Shown here: positions 36,401 through 46,400 of the stretch, one piece after another
How the letters are laid out: each line of letters starts with the position of its first letter
How positions within the stretch are numbered: position 1 is the stretch's first letter
Assembly (NCBI GenBank): GCA_028829895.1
Contig: CM054181.1
Span: forward strand, 32,814,259-32,878,258
Source of the DNA: Sinotaia quadrata
Lineage: Eukaryota > Mollusca > Gastropoda > Architaenioglossa > Viviparidae
Direction of reading: 5' to 3'
Length of the DNA: 64,000 bases
Notes under the pieces: generated by a model
What the model was told of the DNA's origin: nothing
The model's database searches: none
What the model saw: the letters and a program-made list of their open reading frames with translations, nothing else
Made by a program: the position numbers and the translations under genes

Positions 36401-37643
36401 ACTCATAATTTTGTAAAAGTATGAATTATTTTGTACTCATAATTTTGTAAAAGTATGAATTATTTTGTACTCATAATTTTGTAAAAGTATGAATTATTTT
36501 GTACTCATAATTTTGTAAAAGTATGAATTATTTTGTACTCATAATTTTGTAAAAGTATGAATTATTTTGTACTCATAATTTTGTAAAAGTATGAATTATT
36601 TTGTACTCATAATTTTGTAAAAGTATGAATTATTTTGTACTCATAATTTTGTAAAAGTATGAATTATTTTGTTTCAGAACATTGTATTGATGGTCAGATA
36701 TACACCGGTCATTTAGAATTACAAAAATATATTATAAAGTATTATTATTGCAAAGATACACTGTCATTTGATTTGTTAATTGACTTTAAAATTTTAATTT
36801 GTAAATGACTCGAATTGATAACGTAGTTTAATCTTCCTTCGTGTGCTATTTTATATCGAATTTCAATTTCTCTTCCTTCTGCAGTAAATAAAGATGGCGT
36901 ACTTCAGGAAGCAGAGGCTATCACGTACGAATCCCTTCTGTGTGAGTATAGAAATTCCCAATCCCTTCTGTATTAGTATAGAAATTCCCAATCCCTTCTG
37001 TGTGAGTATAGAAATTCCCAATCCCTTCTGTGTGAGTATAGAAATTCCCAATCCCTTCTGTGTGAGTGTGGAAATTCCAAATCATGGTGGAGCACAATAT
37101 ACGTGAACCCAGTTTGTTTGAAGTATTAATACAGTTGTATAACAGTAAGCAGTTTATTTTGCATGTGGATTTTAGCCTTCACTGCTTGCTTCATGCACAG
37201 TTTGTTGTTTATTAAAGAAAACATTTCTTTTTCAAAAGAAAGGTTCCTTTATTTAATGGAAGCCAGATCGTTTATTTAACGTCGGCTAGATTTAATGGGG
37301 GTGAAATGGACTGATTGAATGATACAATGATTCAGTGAATAAACTTTTTAATGGGGGTGAAAAGGACTGATTGAATGATACAATGATTCAGTGAACAAAC
37401 GTTCTATTGTCTTTATCGAAACATTGATGAGAGTATTGATAGTATTTTAAAATTAGTTTTGAGAAATTGCATTATTGATTAAATTAATAATAATTTTCTT
37501 CATTTGGCTGATTCATTGACTGATTTATAAGTTTAATTCCTGATTGAATTCAGTGATTGATTTCACTTCATTTAATTTATTTTGCAGTGATAATGAATAA
37601 CTGTTTGAACGAACAAGACACGGACGAAACATCCAGTAAATAG
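32551..37643 (+). CDS. secreted single-EF-hand protein, 5 coding exons, 129 residues
   Basis: Spliced CDS: 32551-32556, 32993-33094, 34855-35023, 36885-36941, 37588-37643 (390 nt, all phases join). The product starts with a textbook signal peptide (MK plus a hydrophobic run to about residue 19, likely cleaved near SEA|DWW), then WWSDTWNKIAD, a polar region with Cys68, and one canonical EF-hand loop DVNKDGVLQEAE (residues 92-103: D1, N3, D5, G6, L8, E12) preceded by AFQKA. It ends with a short tail containing Cys117 and SSK. Both cysteines are conserved in the minus-strand paralogue at 13.65-18.7 kb. Role: probably an extracellular calcium-binding protein; family and function not recognised. 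The first exon (MK only) is inferred from the ATGAAG|GTATTA donor in phase 0. An alternative is an ATG at 32815 spliced to an upstream acceptor at 32969. Confidence 0.78.
32993..33094 (+). CDS. EF-hand gene coding exon 2 (signal peptide)
   Basis: Acceptor aatttctctcag and donor GTAAAT. 34 codons: hydrophobic core IVAGTLLTVLIVL, then SEADWWSDTWNKIAD. Confidence 0.75.
33345..33431. repeat. (CA)n(TA)n microsatellite in EF-hand gene intron 2
   Basis: About 46 bases of CA followed by about 41 of TA. Confidence 0.97.
33690..34030. repeat. ~34-bp minisatellite in EF-hand gene intron 2
   Basis: Units of the type attgctgtgtcttggtgtga + ttatactctcctac, about 9 copies, some decayed. Confidence 0.9.
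34559..34793. repeat. 55-bp minisatellite in EF-hand gene intron 2, 4 units
   Basis: Just upstream of the exon 3 acceptor. Its partner lies at 10491-10780. Confidence 0.95.
34855..35023 (+). CDS. EF-hand gene coding exon 3
   Basis: Acceptor ttttatctacccag and donor GTAGGT, phase 0 to phase 1. It ends TADAFQKAD, the entering helix and first Asp of the EF-hand loop. Aligned without gaps to the paralogous exon at 18528-18702 from the Gly-Leu before the Cys onward. Confidence 0.85.
35040..35125. repeat. ~38-bp tandem repeat, 2-3 units
   Basis: cacataaaataagagtagtg at 35032 and 35070, then a decayed unit, directly after the exon 3 donor. Confidence 0.85.
35709..36672. repeat. 34-bp minisatellite in EF-hand gene intron 3, about 27 units
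   Basis: Starts as four ~14-bp units (gtactcataatttt), then a compound 34-bp unit adding gtaaaagtatgaattatttt. A few positions alternate between units (ttttg/ttggt, ataatt/atcatt), showing higher-order copying. Confidence 0.96.
36885..36941 (+). CDS. EF-hand gene coding exon 4 (EF-hand loop)
   Basis: Acceptor ttccttctgcag; 57 nt encode the rest of the calcium loop (NKDGVLQEAE) and the exiting helix AITYESLL. The donor GTGAGT is perfect, and is itself the first unit of a 30-bp tandem repeat. Confidence 0.85.
36931..37080. repeat. 30-bp tandem repeat carrying the EF-hand exon 4 splice donor, 5 units
   Basis: Unit atcccttctgtgtgagtata + gaaattccca at 36931, 36961, 36991, 37021 and 37051. It spans the last codons of exon 4 and its GTGAGT donor. 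Unit 2 has tattag instead. Confidence 0.95.
37290..37402. repeat. 56-bp direct repeat, 2 units
   Basis: ttaatgggggtgaaa-ggactg at 37292 and 37348, in intron 4 of the EF-hand gene. Confidence 0.9.
37588..37643 (+). CDS. EF-hand gene coding exon 5 and stop
   Basis: Acceptor tttattttgcag, phase 1. It encodes LIMNNCLNEQ and a short acidic tail ending SSK, then TAG. The paralogue reads LIINYCVNGE at the same place. Confidence 0.8.
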
Positions 37644-37717
37644 ACTGAGGATGATTTAATTCTATTGACGTCTTCAAATACTTCTGGATTACTCTGGAAT
37701 AGCGAACTTCAATTGAA

Positions 37718-37723
37718 AATAAA
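37718..37723 (+). promoter_or_regulatory. poly(A) signal of the EF-hand gene
   Basis: AATAAA 75 bases after the stop codon of exon 5. Confidence 0.6.
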
Positions 37724-38197
37724 ATAACGCGATCAAATATTGTGTTGCAATTGATTTATTGTTTGAATGGCAAAACAATTTTAGATTGAATGAATTTCTT
37801 AAAGACTGCGGTGTTTTAGAGTACTGGTGATAAATAATAACTAAAATTATTCAAATAGTAATAATATGAAATAAATCAAAGTGAAGTAGCATTAAAGTTT
37901 CGCAGATGTGAATACTGACGTGGTTCTCTACAACAGGACAAGAAACTTCCAAAGAGATTTAACTAATTAACGCAGGTCTACTGTTACCAACATTCTGATA
38001 TCAAAGAAAATTTAACATTTAAATAACTTGAATATGTGCTATTGTAGTCATGTCTAGACTAATTCATATATGTCTCTCTCTCTGTGTGTATATAACTATA
38101 AGTTAAAATTAGTTAAAAGCGAACATGGGGAATAATCCTTGCTCTATTTCCACTATACAGTTGCACAACTATAGTTCAATTCACAATAGTTCTAAGT

Positions 38198-38430
38198 TAT
38201 TATTTATGAATTGGTTTATCATTAATAACCATAATCGCTTATCAGTGATTAAATTTAGGATTTGTTTCCTAATATGAATTTCCCACTCACATATCTCTAT
38301 AAGCTTACACACCACCGGTACATAACTTCTATTTGCAGGTGGAGTTTCTTACTTAAGGAGAAATCTGAAATAACAGCGTTGATTAACTTTCATTCAATAC
38401 TATAGCTCCCGAACCCCCATCCACCCACTA
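38198..38430 (-). repeat. dispersed repeat, inverted copy
   Basis: Reverse complement carries AGTGGGTGGATGGGGGTTCG, then ttaagtaagaaactccacctgcaaat, then the block shared with 6590-6690. Confidence 0.7.
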
Positions 38431-40814
38431 ACTACTCCAGACATGCGTCAATGCACGCTTAAGAAATGTATAACGTAAAATAAAGATTTATTATAAAATA
38501 ATATCTATCACAACAAATATATATAAGTCTAGAAACAGTTCGCATATTTAAATGTCCGACATCTGATACTCTAATCTAGATAATCAATATTCTATAAATG
38601 TCTGCCTAAGGAACAATCTCTAACCAGAGTTACGATTTTTCATATGATTGAGGAATAAGAGGAATTAGAGTTAATATAGAGGATTGTGCGACCTGAGTCG
38701 TAGATACAGTATCGTAGAGAAGATGTGAAGATGTGTTGTCAACAAGATGCTGATTCCCTGTTCCTCTCATTCCGTGGCCGGTTGAGCACACTGGGAGTAG
38801 CAGTGGCGGTTATAATTATATTAGTCTCTCACACCACCCTGGGATTCCGTGGTTGATCGTGGTCTACAGATTATCGAAACCTCCCCAAGACGTCACGCGT
38901 CGTCAGACTTTTGCTGCATGGATCGGATCAGAGAGGGCTCACAGCTGCACGTAGCTGTAGCAAGAATGACGGAACGATGACTGAAGTCTTGGACTCGAGC
39001 CTTGAAGTAAAATCTTGAATTCTGGACTTCAACCTCGAACTGGAAACTTGAAAGGCACGCTTCTGCTATAACATACGAGAGCGTAGCACTTAGATACAAT
39101 TCAAAATTCTTTTATCCTCCTTCGCTCCCTAATCAATCATTCAACTTACATCTTATCTGCAGGAGAATTGTTTATTCGCATGTACTTATACAACTCTATT
39201 TCAAAACTGTTCTATAGTACAAATCACTGAAGAACTGAATAAAGTCGATGACAGCAGAGACGTTAAGTTCGACGATAGCGGTATGAAACAATTCCTTTCC
39301 CCACTGTTCATTTCTTTGTTCAACCCACACCCACCCACTTTGTGACAATCTTAATAATATACAGTATTAGAATTTGCGGAATTCCATAACTTTCAAGACT
39401 AAATGTTAGTTAATCTCACATAAGCAAGGAATGTAAATAAATAAATAATTTATTTGCTCACTCTACAAAAAGACATAATCCAAATATAGCACAATTAACA
39501 CAGAACATCAGTAATTTAAAGTGAGAAATTTCTTCTTCTTCTGTTTTTAAGCACGAGATTTAATACTGGCGTAGCATCACCAAGCTTCCTTCCCCCTTCC
39601 CTCTTTGAATTACACAGACAACACTTAAGCATACAAAGTTCGTATCGCCAGGCATGACATTATTGTACTTAATGTAGGCTGTAGGGTTCTGCAGGAGATA
39701 GCCTTAACCTCTTCTTAAAATTTCTGGAACATAATATAAACATAGCAAGCTCACCATTTCTAAGCATTGCGCTACTTGTTTATATCTTTATTTTAAACCT
39801 CGAAATTGGTAGAATACTCCGAAATATTCACCTGATACCCTTTTTTGTACCCAAATGTAAATAATCTGGTGTTTGTCATTTCAATGAGCAGAGTTATTCA
39901 ACGGTGGTTGTTAAGGGTTCCATGAGAGATCCTGATTAAAAATAAATAATAAACATCGTAGATATAATTTTTATTCAGGGGTTCTCTAAGAGCTGAACAT
40001 TATTTCAAGGGTTCCTCCAGAGCGAAAAGGGTGAAGAAAGGATACTGAATACTTCAAGCTTTTATATGCCTGAGAATTAAATTTACCTCATGGTGTGATA
40101 AGATGAAATACTTTATATATCGTCATCATATGTCATTTAAAAATATTTTCTAGTGTGAGAAAAAATATTTATTTTGCTAATCTTTTGCTAAAGAAAACAA
40201 TGTTAACCATTGTACTTTCAGGTACTTTCAGAACTTTATATTAATATACAATGTTTTATTGAACTAATGTTCTTATTTAGTCTATCAATGCTATTCTTTC
40301 TTGTTTGGCTATTATTGGAGGCAATTCCAAGCATTTTTGTTGTATAAATTTACTCTATCAGACAAATTCTACTGTTAGCTGTGTTTGCTGTGTAGCTTCT
40401 CAGTTATATGACTGTAATTCTCAATAGAAAATATATATAACTGCTATTTACGGATTGTTATTTGTGAAATATTTATTTGAGAAAATCTATGAACAAGTAT
40501 TGTGTACTGTTGTTTTAGATATTACAAGATGTCTGCACGAGGCCCACGAAGCTTGTCCTAGATAATTTATTACTTAGTCTGTATGCAGAGGGTAGTGTGC
40601 AAGCCTCCTACGTCACGTGATGTCACTTTAACATTTTGCTGATTGTACATTTTAGCATTAAAAGCTCATGTAACTTAATGTGAGACTGAAACTATTTTAC
40701 AGTGGTTTTAGAGCTGGAGAACTTTCAGCTTATTACTTATACATTTACTAGTTTATACAGAATTTCACTCTTGCTAGGCTCAGTTCAATGGACTGATTGA
40801 TAGATAGTGCGCGC

Positions 40815-40930
40815 CGCGAAATATAAAATAAACAGTCCTGATTATGGCGCTTTGAAATATAAAATAAACAGTCCTGATTATGGCGCTTTGAAATATAAAA
40901 TAAACAGTCGTGATTATGGCGCTTTGAAAG
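40815..40930. repeat. 36-bp tandem repeat, 3 units
   Basis: gaaatataaaataaacagtc + ctgattatggcgcttt, nearly identical. Confidence 0.95.
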
Positions 40931-41294
40931 CAATGAACATTGCAATATGTGTGTTTTTTCAATGTTGCCAGAATATCTTACAGGGACAGTGTCAACATAC
41001 GTCATGCCGGTTACCGTAGTGCCAACATACAATTAAATATTCAGAAGAATAAACTTGTCTCAACAATCACTTTATGTAACGCTCCATGTCAAAACGAATT
41101 TCTGCAGTGAAAACACGTCAGATAATACGTATTTCACAATACAGTAGCTATCGTACATATCTAGGATGTTAGAATTGCTTATGAAAGAATGAAACTCTCT
41201 TTAACTATTGCTATTGATGCCTGTACGTCCGCGGATTGAATACTTCGTGTTATGGTATTAATTATCGAGGTTTTAGCCCTTTGTAGTTAAATAG

Positions 41295-42352
41295 CAATGC
41301 TAATAACAGCCCCACGGTCTAACCTACTTCTTCTATCATTGTGTTAACACCTGTTTCAATAATCTAGTGGGGAGAATTCAACTTAATGAGGAGCAAACTA
41401 GTTAACCTTGCCTTTGGGATCACAAAAGTTATCTTCTCCTGTCAAATCAGCAAATGGGAACGGAAAATTATTGAGGAGCATTGGGGAGTAATTATTGAAG
41501 TTTAAGTCAAGAGAATCTTGAGTGAATAGTCACTAATTAAAAACAACAGGGGCAGAATCAAACTATATAAGCCCAACTAAAACTTAAGTTTAGCACTGAC
41601 GGACCCATGTGTGATCCAGGGAACCAGTAAGTGAGTTGTAATGATGAAATGTCTGATTATTTGGGAGGGTGATATGATTGTTGTCTTTGCATGACAACTG
41701 ATGGTTTTGTAATCTATAATAATGGGGGATTCTTTTGACTATAAAGTTGGCTAATAATAATTATGCTAACGCTTATTTGATTTGGTGCAACAATGATACA
41801 GCATATATATGGAAATTATCATTGACTTTGGAGTAGTGATATTGTAAGAACCGCATTAAAGTTCTCATTGTTGCCACAAAGCACTTAATGCCATACGATT
41901 AAAAATTAAATTTAAAGGACTGCTATTCCGTTTAAAATCTAGCTGGGGTATTGATCGGGAATCTACAATGGTTCCCTTATCGCGTCAGAGGGACACTGAC
42001 TCATCACCAGTCTGTCAAAAAAAAAAGGGGATCACTGATTTAAACTCTATAGTGGGCGTAGTCTTAGGGTTATGGCGATTGTTTGCTTTAACTCATTGTA
42101 ACTTGTAATTTTTATTTTGATGTCCATTAAATTCTTGAACGACCGTTAATTGGGATCTTGTAGAGCGAGCAGTGTATTTGGATGACTTAGTGCCAGTTAA
42201 TTTAAGAGGAGATAGTATTCGCCTATCCTATAGGCAACGTTAACTAGCTTGATTGTCTTTAAGTTGAATAATTTCCCCACTAGATTATTGCAACAGGAGT
42301 TAATATAGTGAGAAGAGGAGCAAGCTAGGCCGTGGGGCTGTCATTAGTATTG
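41295..42352. mobile_element. fold-back DNA element with long inverted repeats
   Basis: Left arm 41295-~41438 and right arm ~42206-42352 are imperfect inverted copies of about 145 bp, including CAATaCTAATgACAGCCCCACGG, CAATAATCTAGTGGGG and CTAGTTAAC blocks. The 770-bp interior has no coding frame. A TA dinucleotide near each outer end would fit a Tc1/mariner-like MITE, but the inverted similarity runs past it, so the exact ends are unclear. Confidence 0.7.
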
Positions 42353-43336
42353 ATATTGAATTTCTATATTATTAATCTTAATTAATTATATATAGAAGTG
42401 CCGTATACAAGCCCCAACATAGCACACACTTGATCTAAATTAAATTTGTCCACACAATCTAAATTAAATTTTCCACACAATCACACTAATGACATCCATT
42501 CACCGTAAAGTCAAGGGTATAAGTACTTCATTCTCCAGTTACCTATAATGCCGAATGCGGGACGAAGAGACAAAGACTCTAAGAAGTGTCTACAACAGAC
42601 AATATCTGACACAACATGCATTTGTTTGGTTTGGTGGTTTTTTTTTTTGTTGTTGTTGTTTTGTTTTTGTTATTTTGCGAAGGACTACAGCTAAAAGTTA
42701 GCTTTAGTTTTCATACATGTCTGTGGGCTCTAAGCTGAGCACTGTAATAACCAGTTCGCCTGCATTAATCCGTACTCTCCACATTTCTATTACAAACAAG
42801 AAATACTCCTTGGTGGACAGGAGGTTCCCAGACAAACATTTGAAGTCTTGTAGAGGACTTCTTCCCAGACATTGGCTGAGAATTGGTGACATACCGCGCA
42901 GTCTAGGATGATTAAGCGATTGCATTCAAGTAACAACTAACATATTTAAAAATTTTAAGTATGTGGTGAAAATAGCTTGTAATTATCACTAGTACGGCTA
43001 TGGACCAGAGCAGGAGTAGGTACAGAGCCAAACTCAGGAGCTGATACACGACTGACTGTCTGTTGTAGGTATTGTTTTGGGGTCGTTTGTTTGTTTTTTT
43101 AAACTGTGAAGAAACTACGTCTATTATAAATGGCTACGATTACTACCGTAGTTCTCCTTTGTTACAACACTATCAGAAAGGTCTATGTTGACATATGTTG
43201 CATATTATTAAACAATCGATAATATTTTTAGTAACAATTTGTTCCATGTGTGTGTGTGTGTGTGGAGAGAGAGAGAGGTGGGGGGAGGGGCACAAATTCA
43301 GTTTAGAAATAAATCACCTGCTTCTCCCTCTCGGTT
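42353..43336. other. sphingomyelinase 5' flank, no other gene seen
   Basis: Poly-T/GTT run near 42640-42680 and a (GT)n(GA)n tract at about 43247-43280 close upstream of the first exon. Confidence 0.5.
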
Positions 43337-43345
43337 ACTTCCGGT
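43337..43345. promoter_or_regulatory. ETS-type site in the sphingomyelinase promoter
   Basis: ACTTCCGGT, the reverse complement of the ETS/GABP consensus ACCGGAAGT, sits 54 bp before the first ATG. There is no TATA box nearby. ETS sites of this kind are common in TATA-less housekeeping promoters, which suits this enzyme; the role is inferred. Confidence 0.4.
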
Positions 43346-43398
43346 AAAAACACTGACGCAGAGACATTGATAACTAAGGAAAATATTACTAAGGTTGC

Positions 43399-43439
43399 AT
43401 GAAAATGGAAAACCTGAAAGTGCTAACCTTAAATTGTTG
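43399..43439 (+). CDS. SMPD2: sphingomyelinase coding exon 1
   Basis: Encodes the N-terminus up to LNCW, the first catalytic motif; the Trp codon is split tg|g by the intron. The donor is GTAAGA. It is in a different frame from the longest open frame over the same bases. Confidence 0.88.
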
Positions 43440-46400
43440 GTAAGATATACATATAAATACTCAACAAATGAGGCACTATTAATAATATATGTATTTGCAT
43501 TAGTATACTGTCTCTTTTTGCTGATTATTTCGAGTAACTGCAGTGAAAGTAGGCGACGACCTCGTCCATCATTCATCTATGTGCAAAAATTTTATTAAGC
43601 ATTAATTTTGTACTAGATTAATACAGAATGCAAACTGTCACTTAATTCAGTTTAATGTTGGGTTAGAATTAATTGAAGTAAGGCAGGAAATTCATTATAT
43701 ATCATTTGTATGTAAATACTTCCCTAATGAAAGACATTTGTGGACCCAAAGAACCACGCCTACCGAACGAAATATACAAAGACCTATGCCATTAACAAGA
43801 AACATTTCCACAGCTAAAGATAACTTGATAAGACAAAAATTAATTAATAACTTTTAAAGATTACTGACCGAAATAGTAAACTTTGTAATATCATTATTGA
43901 TAACTAATCGCCTAATGTGACTTGAAAGGCATAATATACACTAGTAATAGTAATACTAATAGTCATCTGTTTAAGATTAGACTTTGAGGATATATTTACA
44001 GAAATTATTCATTATATTTTTATAGTCATGTGGTTGATGTAAGCATAATTTATGTTACAGCCACTTACAAATTATAGTGATATATGTGAATTAAATTTAT
44101 TTTATTAGGATATGTGGAACATTTTTTCAAATATGTTAAGTGGGTTATTTTATTAGTATTGCTTTCCAACCAGGTAAGCATTTGTAGAACCAATTTTTTA
44201 ACTACATTTAGAAGATACATTATTGTGCTTACAGTTTTATTCTTTTTTTTTTAATTGCTGTCTTAATGAGTTGTCTTATAGAGCTTTTTGAATTGTCAAA
44301 ATATACAGTTCTAAATTTTAGCTAAGAATTTTTAATCATTTACATGGATTTTCATGAACAGCACTATTTTGTGCTGTGCTGCTATATAAGCATTGCTGTA
44401 ATTTAAAACTTCTCAGTGTAGGCCCCAGAGGATATTGAAATATTAGGATAGTTTTCCAACCAATATCTCATAGAAAAAGTTTGATATTATAGAATAATCA
44501 ACTTTGTTCATTTTAAAACATGTTGCCAATGTAAAATAGCAAGGTGGTTTTGTATTTGTTTGTACAGGTTGAGCACCTGAGGTTCAGATTACTGTATGTT
44601 GAGATCAGAAGTGATATGAGTTTGAAATTGTGTTTAAAGTTTGCAAGTAGTACTAGTTTGTATGCCCTTTTGAGTAGTTAAGAAAATAGTACCAGATTTG
44701 TGTATATGTTGTATTTCCACTCATAATTTTCAGGTCAGTTTTGATTTGTATATCATCAAGAAGCCCACATGAGCTTTATTGTTTCTTAATAATTTTATAT
44801 TATCACTTTTAATGTTTTATAAAACTTACTCAGTTACTGTATCTCTGTTAGAGATGATTTTGACAGTGATGAATTTGATAGAAATTTATTTATAAAATCA
44901 GATCCCTCATGATACTCAACTTGACCACAAAAAAAAAAGAAGAAACTTTAATCCAGAAAATAAAATTTCATCAGTAATCAGGACTCTGTATAGAAAGCTA
45001 TTTAGTTATATCAGTAATATGATTCCTGATGTTGGATTAAGGTTGTAAGGTGAAAAGGTCAGTATCAGACATTATTCATTAAACTCCCAATTTCTTTCGA
45101 GAAATCAAAAAATAAGTGAAAAATTTGAAATGATGACAGATGAGAAAAAGTACTTAAATCTTGATGACATTGTCCTTTCCTTCTTTTCTTTTAATGAAAA
45201 TACATAGCTTTTGTTAGCTAGTGCTTGAAAAGAGAAAAGTATTGTTACATTTCCAAAACAGGTTAAGTGACATAACATGGAATGATGGATGCATTACCAT
45301 AGTAACAGCTAGTACTAATCAATTGGAGAAGGAAATAAGTCTCTCATATAAGTTATTTCTTAGATCAGTGTTAAGGACAGATAATTTTGAATTTTGGCTA
45401 ACACTGTTAGTGTTAGTAAAGTAACAGTATTTTTAATGACAAAGTAAGTTGGCAGTATTTATTATAGTGAATACTGTTTTCAGATAATCTGCTTCTTTAA
45501 CATATTTGTTTCATAGTTGCATTGTCTTTAAACACAAAGTCTCCTTGAGAGAACTTTGTTTGTTTAGTTAATTTGATCATTAGTTCTGTTTATTTGAACT
45601 CTAATAATTTAATTATTTTCTGTGGCTTCCAGCAGATCGATGACATTAGCATACTAATATTTTTCCAAAATGTTACTGAATTGCAGTTTTCAAGGTGAAC
45701 AAATCCATTTAAAGTTTTTGTTTTTAATTTTATATTTTCTATTTTGCACATAGCACCTATTAATTGTTGTCAGAATTTTAAAAAATAATTATAGCAGTTA
45801 TAAAAATTATTTTTTAACAATATTCCAGTATTGTATAAGAATGTAAGCATTGCTATTGCTATCATAGTTCATACTCATAGTTGATTTGCATGTTTAAATG
45901 AATAAACTAAATAATTATGCCTATTCATAATTCAGTAATTTGTATTGCTTGTGTGAGATGTTTTGTTAGACATCTGTATATGCACTTGTATACATGTGTT
46001 CACCTGATAAGTAAACAACATTCAGATAACAGAATTAATATATAATTGATAAAAGATTGATCATGTCATGTTTCATTATTTTTCAAATTACCTTAAATTT
46101 ACACAAAAGCAAAATCTTGCATGATAAACACCAAAACTTTAATAATATATAAATTATTGCACCAAAGTGGTTATGAGTAAATATATAAATTAGTTAAAGC
46201 AGAGAAAACAAAAATGCTTTAGAGTTTAATTATTAACAAATTACATTGGTTACAAAGACTAAAAATATTAAGAACATATAGATAATTAATCATGTGGTTG
46301 TGTAAGACTAATTTATGAATATCAAGGAAAATAAAGTAGTCAGATAAAAGCAGCTTAATGTTTATTTATGTTGCAGGGGAGTACCTGTTCCCATCATTTG

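Larger units (their letters stand above)
37724..41294. other. no gene seen
   Basis: Downstream of the EF-hand gene: an inverted dispersed repeat (38198-38430), a further CACCCACT motif near 39335, and a 36-bp repeat (40815-40930). No exon recognised on either strand. Confidence 0.5.

Noticed and set aside
43298..43576. 92-codon minus-strand frame and 67-codon plus-strand frame over the sphingomyelinase first exon
   Set aside because: Both are in frames different from the spliced gene and show no family resemblance.
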